Notes under the pieces: generated by a model | What the model was told of the DNA's origin: nothing | The model's input: only the letters and a program-made list of their open reading frames with translations | Databases searched by the model: none | DNA from: an uncultured Bacteroidaceae bacterium | GTDB taxonomy: Bacteria; Bacteroidota; Bacteroidia; Bacteroidales; Bacteroidaceae | Direction of reading: 5' to 3' | Assembly: GCA_905235525.1 (NCBI GenBank) | Contig: CAJOLW010000013.1 | Coordinates: 1-61,508, forward strand | DNA: 61,508 bases | Position numbers and translations under genes: made by a program | Shown here: positions 18,260 through 27,206 of the stretch, one piece after another | Layout of the letters: every line of letters begins with the position of its first letter | Numbering within the stretch: the first letter of the stretch is position 1

Positions 18260-19708
18260 ATGATGAAACTGAAAACTCTCGTAAACAGGCTCGATGTCCT
18301 TGAAGTCAAGGGCGATATGGAGCGAGACATTTGTGGTGTGCAGATAGACTCTCGCCAAGTGGCTGATGGACATCTTTTCATTGCTGTGAGAGGAACTGTG
18401 GCTGATGGGCATAACTACATTGGCAAAGCCTTGGAGAAGGGTGCTGCAGCCATTCTTTGCGAGACGATTCCGGAGGATGCAGACGAGAAGGTGACTTATG
18501 TGAAGGTGGAAAATACCGAACAGGTGGTGGGACAAGTGGCAACCACGTTCTATGGTGATCCGACGAGCAAGATGAAGTTGGTGGGTGTGACGGGCACGAA
18601 TGGTAAGACCACTATTGCTACAGTGCTGTATGAGATGTTCTGCTACATGGGACATAAAGTGGGATTGCTTTCCACCGTGTGCAACTATATTGACGGGGAG
18701 GCGATTCCAACGGAACATACGACTCCCGATCCCATCACGCTCAATGCACTCTTGGCGCAGATGGTAGAGGCAGGATGTGAATATGCCTTCATGGAAGTGA
18801 GCAGTCATAGCATCGTGCAGAACCGCATCGGTGGTTTGACCTTTGCTGGAGGCTTGTTTACCAATATCACACGTGACCATCTCGACTACCACAAGACATT
18901 CGAGAACTACATCAAGGCAAAGAAACTTTTCTTCGACCGTCTTCCTAAGGAGGCTTTTGCCATTACGAATGTGGACGATAAGAATGGGATGGTGATGGTG
19001 CAGAACACTCAAGCGCAGGTAAAGACCTATTCGGTACAGAGTCCTGCTGATTTCAAGGCCAAGATCATCGAGTGCCACTTTGAAGGCATGTATCTCAATA
19101 TCAACGGTAAAGAAGTGGGTGTGCAGTTCATCGGCAAGTTCAACGTGAGCAACCTCTTGGCGGTCTATGGTGCAGCCATCATGTTGGGCAAGGACGAGCA
19201 GGAAGTATTGGTGGCGTTGAGTGCGATGAAACCGGTCAATGGACGTTTTGAGGCATTGCGTTCCCCTTCTGGCTACACAGCCATAGTCGATTATGCCCAT
19301 ACACCAGACGCTTTAGAGAATGTGCTGAATGCCATTCATGGCGTGTTGGATGGCAAAGGTGAAGTCATCACGGTTTGTGGAGCGGGCGGTAATCGTGACA
19401 AGGGCAAGCGTCCGTTGATGGCTCGTGAGGCGGTGAAGCAAAGCGACCGTGTCATCATCACCAGCGATAATCCCCGATTTGAAGAACCTCAAGACATCAT
19501 CAATGATATGCTGGCTGGGCTGGATGAAGAGCAGATGAAGAAGGTGATAGCCATTGTTGACCGTCGTCAGGCCATCAAGACAGCCTGCATGATGGCGAAA
19601 AGTGGCGATGTGATTCTGATTGCAGGTAAAGGGCATGAAGACTATCAAGACGTGAAAGGTGTGAAGCACCATTTCGATGATAAAGAAGAGGTGAGGGCGT
19701 GTTTTTAG
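18260..19708 (+). CDS. murE: UDP-MurNAc-L-Ala-D-Glu:meso-diaminopimelate ligase
   Basis: MurE adds the third stem residue to the peptidoglycan precursor in the cytoplasm. The ATP loop is [12 protein letters not shown] (~111-122) and the substrate motif is [10 protein letters not shown]. The Arg in DNPR is the residue that recognises meso-diaminopimelate, so the wall should be of the DAP type. At 482 residues its length is normal. Both ATG 18260 and ATG 18263 can serve as start. murF is not in this cluster, as is usual in Bacteroidetes. Confidence 0.97.
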   Translation: MMKLKTLVNRLDVLEVKGDMERDICGVQIDSRQVADGHLFIAVRGTVADGHNYIGKALEKGAAAILCETIPEDADEKVTYVKVENTEQVVGQVATTFYGDPTSKMKLVGVTGTNGKTTIATVLYEMFCYMGHKVGLLSTVCNYIDGEAIPTEHTTPDPITLNALLAQMVEAGCEYAFMEVSSHSIVQNRIGGLTFAGGLFTNITRDHLDYHKTFENYIKAKKLFFDRLPKEAFAITNVDDKNGMVMVQNTQAQVKTYSVQSPADFKAKIIECHFEGMYLNINGKEVGVQFIGKFNVSNLLAVYGAAIMLGKDEQEVLVALSAMKPVNGRFEALRSPSGYTAIVDYAHTPDALENVLNAIHGVLDGKGEVITVCGAGGNRDKGKRPLMAREAVKQSDRVIITSDNPRFEEPQDIINDMLAGLDEEQMKKVIAIVDRRQAIKTACMMAKSGDVILIAGKGHEDYQDVKGVKHHFDDKEEVRACF

Positions 19709-19737
19709 TTGAGAGTTTAGTGCAACTTTGATAGATT

Positions 19738-20997
19738 ATGTTATACGACTTATTTAAATATTTGGATGGACTTGACATTCCCGGAGCGGGTATGTTCAGT
19801 TACGTGTCTTTCAGGGCTTTGACATCATTGATTCTTTCGTTGATTATATCAATGGTGGCAGGTGAGTATTTCATTAAGTATATGCGCAAGAAGAAGCATA
19901 TTGAAGAAGCGCGCGATGCTTCCATTGACCCTTATGGTGTACAGAAGAAGGGTGTTCCTTCAATGGGTGGCGTTGTCATTTTGGCAGCAGTGCTTTTGCC
20001 TGCCTTACTATTGGGAAAGTTGAGCAATGTGTATATGGTTTTGCTGATTGTTACCATCGCCTTCTTCGGTCTCATTGGTTTTATAGACGATAAGATAAAA
20101 CTCGATGGTAACAAGGATGGTCTTTCACCTCGCTTGAAAATGCTGTCCCAGTTGCTCTTTGGTGTTTTTGTGGGTTTGACTTTGTGGCTTAGCCCAGACG
20201 CTGTGGTGCGTGAGAATGTGGAACGTGAAATTGGGGACAGGGTGGAGGTTTACCACATGAGTGAGTCGAGAAAGAGCACGGTGACGACGGTGCCCTTTGT
20301 GAAGAGCAATAACATCGACTATTACGAAGTGTTTGGGTTCATCCAAGATGGTAAAACCAAGCGTGCATGCGGATGGATTCTGTTTGTGCTGGTTACCACC
20401 TTCGTTATTGCAGCTGTCAGCAATGGAGCGAATCTGAATGACGGAATGGATGGCATGTGTGCAGGAAACTCTGCGATTATCGGTGTGACATTGGGTGTTT
20501 TGGCATACGTGAGTGGTCATGTTCAGTTTGCCAGTTACTTGAATGTCATGTATATACCAGGAACGGAAGAAGTGTTGGTGTTTCTTTGTGCCTTTGTGGG
20601 TGCGTTGGTCGGTTTCCTTTGGTACAATGCCTATCCAGCCAAGGTCTTTATGGGCGATACAGGAAGCCTTGCCATTGGTGGTGTGATAGCGGTTACAGCA
20701 ATTATCATCCATAAGGAATTGTTGTTGCCTATCATGTGTGGTATCTTCTTGATGGAGAGTGTTTCGGTGATGCTTCAGGTGGCATACGCCAAGAAGGGTA
20801 ATGCGCGGGGAGAGAAGTGGAGAGTGTTTAAGAGAGCGCCCTTCCACGATCATTATCGTCACAAGATGGAAGATGGTGTGAAGTATTTGATAAAGAGACC
20901 CAAAGGACTATTGTTTGAATCGATGATCACGACAAGATTTTGGATTGTCACCATTTTGCTTGCCGCCATCACTATCATTACATTGAAGATTCGATGA
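19738..20997 (+). CDS. mraY: Phospho-MurNAc-pentapeptide translocase
   Basis: MraY transfers phospho-MurNAc-pentapeptide to undecaprenyl phosphate, giving lipid I. It is a polytopic membrane protein (about ten helices) with GVPSMGGVVI, the aspartate motif GFIDDKIK, the NLNDGMDG loop and the MGDTGSLAIGG block. The 419-residue length exceeds that of E. coli MraY (360). The extra ~55 residues around 155-215 (including EREIGDRVEVYHMSE) form a loop that I believe is typical of Bacteroidetes MraY. Confidence 0.96.
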   Translation: MLYDLFKYLDGLDIPGAGMFSYVSFRALTSLILSLIISMVAGEYFIKYMRKKKHIEEARDASIDPYGVQKKGVPSMGGVVILAAVLLPALLLGKLSNVYMVLLIVTIAFFGLIGFIDDKIKLDGNKDGLSPRLKMLSQLLFGVFVGLTLWLSPDAVVRENVEREIGDRVEVYHMSESRKSTVTTVPFVKSNNIDYYEVFGFIQDGKTKRACGWILFVLVTTFVIAAVSNGANLNDGMDGMCAGNSAIIGVTLGVLAYVSGHVQFASYLNVMYIPGTEEVLVFLCAFVGALVGFLWYNAYPAKVFMGDTGSLAIGGVIAVTAIIIHKELLLPIMCGIFLMESVSVMLQVAYAKKGNARGEKWRVFKRAPFHDHYRHKMEDGVKYLIKRPKGLLFESMITTRFWIVTILLAAITIITLKIR

Positions 20998-21035
20998 TGG
21001 TTTAGAGTATAGGGTTTAGAGTTTAGAGATTAATA
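20998..21035 (+). repeat. TTTAGAG/TTTAGGG degenerate repeat before murD
   Basis: GGTTTAGAG, GGGTTTAGAG and TTTAGAG occur in tandem in the 48-bp mraY-murD gap. Related telomere-like strings occur at 18222-18248, at 38617-38662 and inside the HmuY-like gene (60727-60747). Confidence 0.6.
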
Positions 21036-21045
21036 CTATAATAAG

Positions 21046-22377
21046 ATGAAAAGAATCGTTGTATTAGGAGCGGCAGAAAGCGGTGCAGGTGCTGCGGTGC
21101 TGGCAAAAAAGGAAGGTTTTGATGTGTTCGTCAGCGATATGTCAACCATCAAGGAAAAATATAAGAAACTCCTTAATGATCATGAGATTGTTTGGGAAGA
21201 GGGACATCATACGGAAGAATTGATTCTCAATGCGGACGAAATCATTAAGAGCCCTGGTATTCCTGAGAATGCGTCCATGATTTTGAAGATCAAGGCAAGG
21301 AATATCCCCATTATTTCAGAGATTGAATTTGCGGGTCGCTACACTCATGCCAAAATGATATGTATCACAGGTAGTAATGGTAAGACAACCACAACGTCGC
21401 TCATTTACCACATCTTGAAGAATGCGGGCTATAATGTGGGTTTGGCAGGTAACATCGGCAGGAGTCTTGCACTTCAGGTGGCTGAGGAGCAACATGATTA
21501 CTATGTGATTGAATTGAGCAGTTTCCAATTGGACAACATGTATGATTTTAAGGCAGACATTGCCGTCTTAATGAATATCACGCCAGACCACCTTGATCGC
21601 TACGATTTCAAGATGCAGAATTATGTTGATGCGAAGATGCGTATCATTCAGAATCAGACACCAAATGATGCTTTCGTCTTTTGGAATGATGACCCGATTG
21701 TGGCGGAGGAACTGAAGAAATATAACATCAAGGCACGTCTTTGTCCATTCAGCGAGTTCAAGAGTAACAGTGTGATAGGTTATGTGGATAAGGATGAATA
21801 TGTGATTGAAGGTCCTACTCCTTTCAATATGGAGCAGGAAGAGTTGGCTCTACGTGGGAAACATAATCTCTATAATTCTCTTGCGGCAGGTATCACTGCT
21901 GATTTGGCTGGTGTAAGTAAGGAGCAGATTCGTGAAGGATTGAAGACTTTTGAGGGTGTGGAGCATCGTTTGGAGAAAGCCGGCCGAGTGCGCGGTGTAG
22001 AGTTTATCAATGATTCAAAAGCAACCAATGTCAATGCTTGTTGGTATGCGTTGGACAGTATGCGTACACCAGTTGTCCTTATTCTTGGTGGTAAGGACAA
22101 GGGTAATGATTATTCGGAGATTTTTGACCTGGTGAGAGAGAAGTGCATAGGACTTGTCTTCCTTGGCGTTGACAACTCGAAACTGCATGCGGCATTCGAT
22201 GGTTTTGGCATTCCGATTGCTGATGTGAAGAGCATGAAAGATTGTGTGGACGAGTGTTATAAGATGGCAAAACCTGGCAGTACTGTGTTGTTGAGTCCTT
22301 GTTGTGCAAGTTTCGATTTATTCAAGAATATGGAAGATCGTGGCGAGCAGTTCAAGGAGTGCGTGAAGAATTTGTAG
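21046..22377 (+). CDS. murD: UDP-MurNAc-L-alanine:D-glutamate ligase
   Basis: MurD adds D-Glu to UDP-MurNAc-L-Ala. The 443-residue protein shows the N-terminal Rossmann-like UDP site (VVLGAAESGAGAAVLAKK), the ATP loop ITGSNGKTTTTSL, the NITPDHLDRY block and C-terminal FINDSKATN with GGKDKGNDY. Length and order are normal for the family and cluster. Confidence 0.97.
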   Translation: MKRIVVLGAAESGAGAAVLAKKEGFDVFVSDMSTIKEKYKKLLNDHEIVWEEGHHTEELILNADEIIKSPGIPENASMILKIKARNIPIISEIEFAGRYTHAKMICITGSNGKTTTTSLIYHILKNAGYNVGLAGNIGRSLALQVAEEQHDYYVIELSSFQLDNMYDFKADIAVLMNITPDHLDRYDFKMQNYVDAKMRIIQNQTPNDAFVFWNDDPIVAEELKKYNIKARLCPFSEFKSNSVIGYVDKDEYVIEGPTPFNMEQEELALRGKHNLYNSLAAGITADLAGVSKEQIREGLKTFEGVEHRLEKAGRVRGVEFINDSKATNVNACWYALDSMRTPVVLILGGKDKGNDYSEIFDLVREKCIGLVFLGVDNSKLHAAFDGFGIPIADVKSMKDCVDECYKMAKPGSTVLLSPCCASFDLFKNMEDRGEQFKECVKNL

Positions 22378-22393
22378 AAAGTCGTTGTAATAT

Positions 22394-23728
22394 ATGGGAA
22401 AGTTTGTGAATGCTTTATTTGCGGGTAACCTTTTCAAGGGTGACAAAGGGGTGTGGATGATATACTTCTTCCTCTGCATGATTTCATTGGTGGAAGTGTA
22501 TAGCGCATCGAGTCGTCTGACATTCGAAGGTGGGCATCACTGGGGACCGATGGTCAGTCAGGCAGGATTTCTGTTGTTGGGTCTGGTCATCATTCTCTTC
22601 GTGCATCGCATCCCCTGCAAATGGTTCATGCTGTTCCCGTTCATTTTATTGCCCGTTGTCATTTTGTTGCTATTCTATACGGCTGTGCTTGGTGGTGGTA
22701 GTACGGTGAATGATACCAATCGATGGGTGGAATTCCTCGGCATCCGTTTCCAACCGTCAGAGTTGGCAAAAGCGGCTCTCCTGATGACTGCTGCCATGGT
22801 GCTTGCCAAGACGCAGACAGAGAAAGAGGTATGGGTGCGTGGACGTAAACGTAAAGTGGTGGGTGCCATCAAGGGACGCCGCTATCTGGCGTTTGCCATT
22901 GTGGGTGGTGCGGCATTGTTGGTTTGTGGTCTCATCATGATGGACAACATGTCAACGGGTTTGATGCTTTTCTTTGTTGTGTTTGTGATGATGTTTATCG
23001 GTCATGTACCCCGCGATTTGATGTTTAAGGGGATATTGGCTTTGATAGCATTGGGATTTCTGGTGGGTACTGTTGTGATGGTTACACCAGAAAAAGTGCT
23101 CAATGAGATATCGATGACAAAGCGTTTGGTGACCGTGAAACACCGTGTGATGCGTAAGATCAATCTTGATGAAGATGATAACAAGAAGAAGGTCAGCAAG
23201 AGCGAAGTGGAGAATCTGCTCAGTGACGAGAATTCGCAGACAACCTATGCTTCTATTGCGATAGCCAATTCCGATGTGATTGGCTTAGGTCCTGGAAATT
23301 CCATTCAACGTGACTTTCTGCAACATGCGGAATCAGACTTCATTTATGCCATTATTGTGGAGGAATTAGGCATTGGCGGTGCCTTTTTTGTGGCGTTTCT
23401 CTATTTGGCATTGCTTATCCGTGTCGGGCGTATAGCACAACGATGCACCAGTTTCTTCCCAGCCTATTTGGTGTTGGGATTTGGCATCATGATGGTGTTG
23501 CAAGCGTTTGTCAATATGAGTGTGGCGGTAGGTTTGATACCTGTGACGGGACAAACATTGCCGCTCATCAGTAAGGGTGGAACTTCTATTCTCATCACAA
23601 GTTTCTACCTAGGTGTGATATTGAGCGTGAGCCGTTATGCTGAGAAAAAGGAGATGAATGTACCCTTGGTGGAGGCTACTACAGATGGGGAAACGAGTGA
23701 GTATTACACTGACGGAGCGATGTCTTAA
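22394..23728 (+). CDS. ftsW: Septal peptidoglycan glycosyltransferase FtsW
   Basis: This SEDS-family membrane enzyme (444 residues, about ten helices) polymerises glycan strands at the septum with FtsI. SEDS signatures are visible: GGGSTVNDTNRWVEFLGIRFQPSELAK, split here as the periplasmic and re-entrant regions (~res 95-125), and the loop before the last helices, PVTGQTLPLISKGGTS. An inserted basic cytoplasmic segment (RGRKRKVVGAIKGRR, ~150-165) breaks the helices in the middle. It lies 16 bp after murD. The next gene, murG, has its own promoter. Confidence 0.95.
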   Translation: MGKFVNALFAGNLFKGDKGVWMIYFFLCMISLVEVYSASSRLTFEGGHHWGPMVSQAGFLLLGLVIILFVHRIPCKWFMLFPFILLPVVILLLFYTAVLGGGSTVNDTNRWVEFLGIRFQPSELAKAALLMTAAMVLAKTQTEKEVWVRGRKRKVVGAIKGRRYLAFAIVGGAALLVCGLIMMDNMSTGLMLFFVVFVMMFIGHVPRDLMFKGILALIALGFLVGTVVMVTPEKVLNEISMTKRLVTVKHRVMRKINLDEDDNKKKVSKSEVENLLSDENSQTTYASIAIANSDVIGLGPGNSIQRDFLQHAESDFIYAIIVEELGIGGAFFVAFLYLALLIRVGRIAQRCTSFFPAYLVLGFGIMMVLQAFVNMSVAVGLIPVTGQTLPLISKGGTSILITSFYLGVILSVSRYAEKKEMNVPLVEATTDGETSEYYTDGAMS

Positions 23729-23791
23729 AGTCAAAAGGACATCAGGAGGGCATATTTTGTGTGGTAATTGAATAATTTTCGGGTGTTTATG

Positions 23792-23822
23792 TTTGTTCAT
23801 CCGTCGTTTTTTTGTATCTTTG
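23792..23822 (+). promoter_or_regulatory. Internal dcw promoter in front of murG
   Basis: TTTG at 23792-23795 and TATCTTTG at 23815-23822 are separated by exactly 19 bp, a full match to the Bacteroidetes consensus. Transcription would start near 23829. murG-murC-ftsQ-ftsA-ftsZ can therefore be expressed independently of the mraZ promoter. Confidence 0.85.
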
Positions 23823-23883
23823 CCCAATATAAATACCATCTTCTAAGAGAGTAGCAAAAAATGGAGCAGAAAAACCTTTAAGA

Positions 23884-24996
23884 GTGATTGTAAGTGGTGG
23901 TGGAACGGGAGGACACATCTTCCCGGCGGTGTCGATTGCAAATGCCATCAAGAAGCAGCATCCTGAGGCAGAAATCTTGTTTGTGGGTGCGTTGGGACGT
24001 ATGGAAATGCAACGTGTGCCAGCAGCAGGATATAAGATTGAGGGACTTCCAGTTCGTGGTTTGGTGCGTCCTCTTTGGAGCCCTAAGAACATCGGTGTGA
24101 TGATGGATTTTTTGAAGAGCAAGAAGATGGTGAAGCAGATCATTCGTGACTTTAAGCCTCAAGTGGCAGTCGGCGTGGGCGGTTATGCTTCGGCACCAAC
24201 CTTAAATGCTGCCTATTCCATGGGTATTCCTTGCTTGATTCAAGAACAGAACTCCTATGCAGGCGTGACGAACAAGTCGTTGGCAAAGAAAGCAAAGGTC
24301 GTTTGTGTGGCATATAGTGGCATGTCTCGATTCTTTCCTGCTGAGAAGATTATTCTGACAGGTAATCCGGTTCGTCAGAATCTCTTGGAGAACAAGATTC
24401 CGAAAGAAGAGGCTCGTGAGAGTTTTGGGCTGTCTCCCGATAAAAAGACTGTGCTGATTGTAGGGGGAAGTTTGGGAGCCAGAACCATGAACGAGAGTGT
24501 GCTTGCCCATTTGGAAGATATTCGCAAGAGCGATGTTCAGTTCATTTGGCAAACGGGTAAGTATTACAGTCAACAGATTGCAGAGGAACTCGCCAAGACT
24601 GAACCTGTTAAGAACTTGAAGGTGTTGGACTTCATCAGCAGTATGGACAATGCTTATTCTGCAGCCGATGTTGTGGTAAGCCGTGCAGGAGCAAGTTCCA
24701 TTTCGGAATTGTGTTTGTTGGGCAAGCCGTGCATTTTGGTTCCTTCACCGAATGTGGCAGAAGACCATCAAACAAAAAATGCACAGGCACTTTCGAACAG
24801 AGGTGCGGCAATTCTTGTGAAGGATAAAGATGCGAAAGAACAATTGATTGGCATAGCACTGGAAACAGTGGCAGATGACATGAAATTGAGTTCATTGAGT
24901 GAAAACGTGAAAATGCTTGCTTTGCACAATTCTGCAGATACAATAGCAGAAGAAGTGTATAAGTTAGCGGTTGAATATAAAAATAAGAGAAATTGA
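23884..24996 (+). CDS. murG: UDP-GlcNAc:lipid I N-acetylglucosaminyltransferase
   Basis: MurG converts lipid I to lipid II at the inner membrane. The glycine-rich GGGTGGHIFPA loop, the GNPVRQNL block, the RAGASSISEL donor site and the PSPNVAEDHQTKNA loop are all present. The coded start is a problem. The frame's first usable codon is GTG 23884, which leaves only VIVS before GGG. ATG 23861 opens ATG GAG CAG, then A5, CC, and is closed after six codons. One more A in the A5 tract (23870-23874) would give MEQKKPLRVIVSGGG, an ordinary MurG N-terminus. A GTG start, ribosomal slippage or a base-call error are all possible. murC overlaps by one base. Confidence 0.9.
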   Translation: MIVSGGGTGGHIFPAVSIANAIKKQHPEAEILFVGALGRMEMQRVPAAGYKIEGLPVRGLVRPLWSPKNIGVMMDFLKSKKMVKQIIRDFKPQVAVGVGGYASAPTLNAAYSMGIPCLIQEQNSYAGVTNKSLAKKAKVVCVAYSGMSRFFPAEKIILTGNPVRQNLLENKIPKEEARESFGLSPDKKTVLIVGGSLGARTMNESVLAHLEDIRKSDVQFIWQTGKYYSQQIAEELAKTEPVKNLKVLDFISSMDNAYSAADVVVSRAGASSISELCLLGKPCILVPSPNVAEDHQTKNAQALSNRGAAILVKDKDAKEQLIGIALETVADDMKLSSLSENVKMLALHNSADTIAEEVYKLAVEYKNKRN

Positions 24997-26366
24997 TGCA
25001 GACGAAGGAGATTAAATCAGTGTATTTTGTAGGTGCTGGTGGCATTGGCATGAGCGCTTTGGTTCGTTATTTCCAGACGAAAGGGTATAACGTAGGTGGC
25101 TATGACAAGACACCCAGTGAGTTGACGGAGAAACTGATAGAAGAGGGAGCAATGATTCACTACGAAGAGAATGTAGAAGAGATTGATTCTTGTTTCAAGC
25201 AGAAAGATAGCACATTGGTTGTTTACACTCCTGCGATTCCAGCCGAACACAAGGAAATGGTCTATTTCCGCGAGAACGGATTTGAAATACAGAAGCGTGC
25301 ACAGGTGTTGGGCTTTCTCACGCAGTCACACAAGGGACTTTGTGTAGCAGGTACGCACGGAAAGACAACCACTTCCACCATGGCAGCCCATCTTTTACAT
25401 CAGAGCAAGGTGGATTGCAATGCTTTTCTCGGTGGAATTTCGAAGAATTATGGGACTAATTATATTCTCAGTGACAGCGACTATGTGGTCATTGAAGCCG
25501 ATGAATTTGACCGTTCATTCCATTGGTTACGCCCATACATGACAGTCATCACGGCTACCGATCCAGACCATCTGGACATCTACGGAACGAAAGAAGCCTA
25601 TTTGGAGAGTTTCCGTCATTACACGACACTCATCCAGCCAGGTGGTGCACTGATTATCCACAAGGGGCTGGAGATGAAACCCAATGTGCAGGAGGGTGTG
25701 AAAGTGTATGAGTATGCACGTGAGGAAGGCGATTTTCATGCTGAGAACATTCGCATCGGTGGTGGCGAAATTGTGTTTGACTTCGTGCATCCTGATGGCG
25801 TGGTGAGAGACATACAACTTGGAGTGCCTGTTAGCATCAACATCGAAAACGGCATTGCAGCGATGGCTTTGGCGGTACTGAATGGTGTGAGTGAGGAAGA
25901 ACTGCGCGAGGGTATGAAGAGTTTTAGAGGTGTTGACCGTCGTTTTGACTTCAAAGTAAAGACAGACAAGATGGTGTTCCTCAGCGATTATGCTCATCAT
26001 CCCAACGAGATAGAGCAGAGTGTGAAGTCTGTGAGGGAATTGTATCAAGACAAGAAGATTGCAGCCATTTTCCAGCCGCATCTCTACACGCGTACCCGTG
26101 ACTTCTACAAAGAGTTTGCATCAGCCTTGTCTCTCCTTGATTGTGTATATCTCTGCGACATCTATCCGGCACGCGAATTGCCGATTGAGGGTGTGACAAG
26201 CAAACTCATCTATGACAATCTGCGTCCAGGCATAGAGAAACATCTAATTCATAAGGAAGATATTCTTGACGTGGCTCGTGCAAAGAATTTTGATGTGCTC
26301 ATGTCATTGGGAGCAGGGGATATAGAAAATTTTGTTCCTCAGATCACTGAGATTCTCTCAAAATAG
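24996..26366 (+). CDS. murC: UDP-N-acetylmuramate:L-alanine ligase
   Basis: MurC adds the first stem residue, L-Ala. The 456-residue protein has the N-terminal FVGAGGIGMSAL nucleotide site, the ATP loop AGTHGKTTTSTM, the EADEFDRSF block and the C-terminal DYAHHPNEI motif that distinguishes MurC. ATG 24996 shares its A with the murG stop TGA, so translation is probably coupled. The TTG two codons further up (24993) is less likely. Confidence 0.97.
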   Translation: MQTKEIKSVYFVGAGGIGMSALVRYFQTKGYNVGGYDKTPSELTEKLIEEGAMIHYEENVEEIDSCFKQKDSTLVVYTPAIPAEHKEMVYFRENGFEIQKRAQVLGFLTQSHKGLCVAGTHGKTTTSTMAAHLLHQSKVDCNAFLGGISKNYGTNYILSDSDYVVIEADEFDRSFHWLRPYMTVITATDPDHLDIYGTKEAYLESFRHYTTLIQPGGALIIHKGLEMKPNVQEGVKVYEYAREEGDFHAENIRIGGGEIVFDFVHPDGVVRDIQLGVPVSINIENGIAAMALAVLNGVSEEELREGMKSFRGVDRRFDFKVKTDKMVFLSDYAHHPNEIEQSVKSVRELYQDKKIAAIFQPHLYTRTRDFYKEFASALSLLDCVYLCDIYPARELPIEGVTSKLIYDNLRPGIEKHLIHKEDILDVARAKNFDVLMSLGAGDIENFVPQITEILSK

Positions 26367-26394
26367 GAAGAATAATTATTTAAGACAGAAGAAT

Positions 26395-27159
26395 ATGAAG
26401 ATGTCAAAGTTCGCAAAATTCACCGTGCTGTCATTGCTCTCGTTGGGGTTGATGGCATACGTGGTTTATGCCATGTTCTTCTTGTCTAGTCCAGACGATG
26501 AGGAACGGTGCTCCGTGGTGGAATTGACCGTGGAGAAAGCCGATGGGGCGTTAGTGTTCATGGATGGGACGGATATTGAGAAGATGTTGAAGAATGCCAA
26601 TGTGTACCCCAAAGGAATGTTGATGAAAGATGTTGATACGGAGAAGATAGAGGAAATCATCAAAGGTAATGAATTCATCTCGAAGGTAGAGTGTTACAAG
26701 TCTGCAAATGGGAAACTGTGTGTGAATGTGGAGCAGCGAATCCCTGTCATCTTTGTGATACCAGATGGAAAAGATGGTTATTTTGTGGATGCGCAGGGTA
26801 ATATCATCCCCAACAAAAACAGTGGTACGAATTTGATGGTGGCTTCAGGTGCCATAGATGAGAAGTATGCTCGCAAAGAGTTGGCTGACTTTGGTCAGTT
26901 TTTACAGCAAGATGATTTTTGGAACAATCAGATAGAGCAGATATACGTGATGAAGGACAGGAAGGGGAAGCCAGTGGTGGAGTTGGTACCGCGAGTGGGT
27001 GACCAGATCATCTTTTTAGGTGTGCTGGATGACTATCAGAAGAAACTTCAAAAACTCAAGACTTTCTATGAGAAGGCTGTTGAAACTGTGGGTTGGAGAA
27101 AATATGCGAGGGTGAATCTTGAGTATGATAATCAGATTATCTGTACGAAAAGGAAATAA
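26395..27159 (+). CDS. ftsQ: Cell division protein FtsQ
   Basis: This 254-residue bitopic protein has a short cytoplasmic tail, one membrane helix (~res 10-29) and a periplasmic POTRA plus beta domain (TDIEKMLKNANVYPKGMLM, then EFISKVECYKSANGKLCVNV). It links early and late divisome proteins. The start chosen is ATG 26395 (MKMSKFAK). The frame extends upstream to 26332, but that part overlaps murC and has no membrane signal. Sequence similarity to E. coli FtsQ is low, so the call leans on position and topology. Confidence 0.88.
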   Translation: MKMSKFAKFTVLSLLSLGLMAYVVYAMFFLSSPDDEERCSVVELTVEKADGALVFMDGTDIEKMLKNANVYPKGMLMKDVDTEKIEEIIKGNEFISKVECYKSANGKLCVNVEQRIPVIFVIPDGKDGYFVDAQGNIIPNKNSGTNLMVASGAIDEKYARKELADFGQFLQQDDFWNNQIEQIYVMKDRKGKPVVELVPRVGDQIIFLGVLDDYQKKLQKLKTFYEKAVETVGWRKYARVNLEYDNQIICTKRK

Positions 27160-27206
27160 AGAGAAACGAGATAGACAAATTAGATAACTTCAAAGTTTTA
27201 AATGAT

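Noticed and set aside
18230..19300. 356-codon minus-strand ORF opposite murE
   Set aside because: murE is unambiguous, and the antisense frame is His-rich with no motif.
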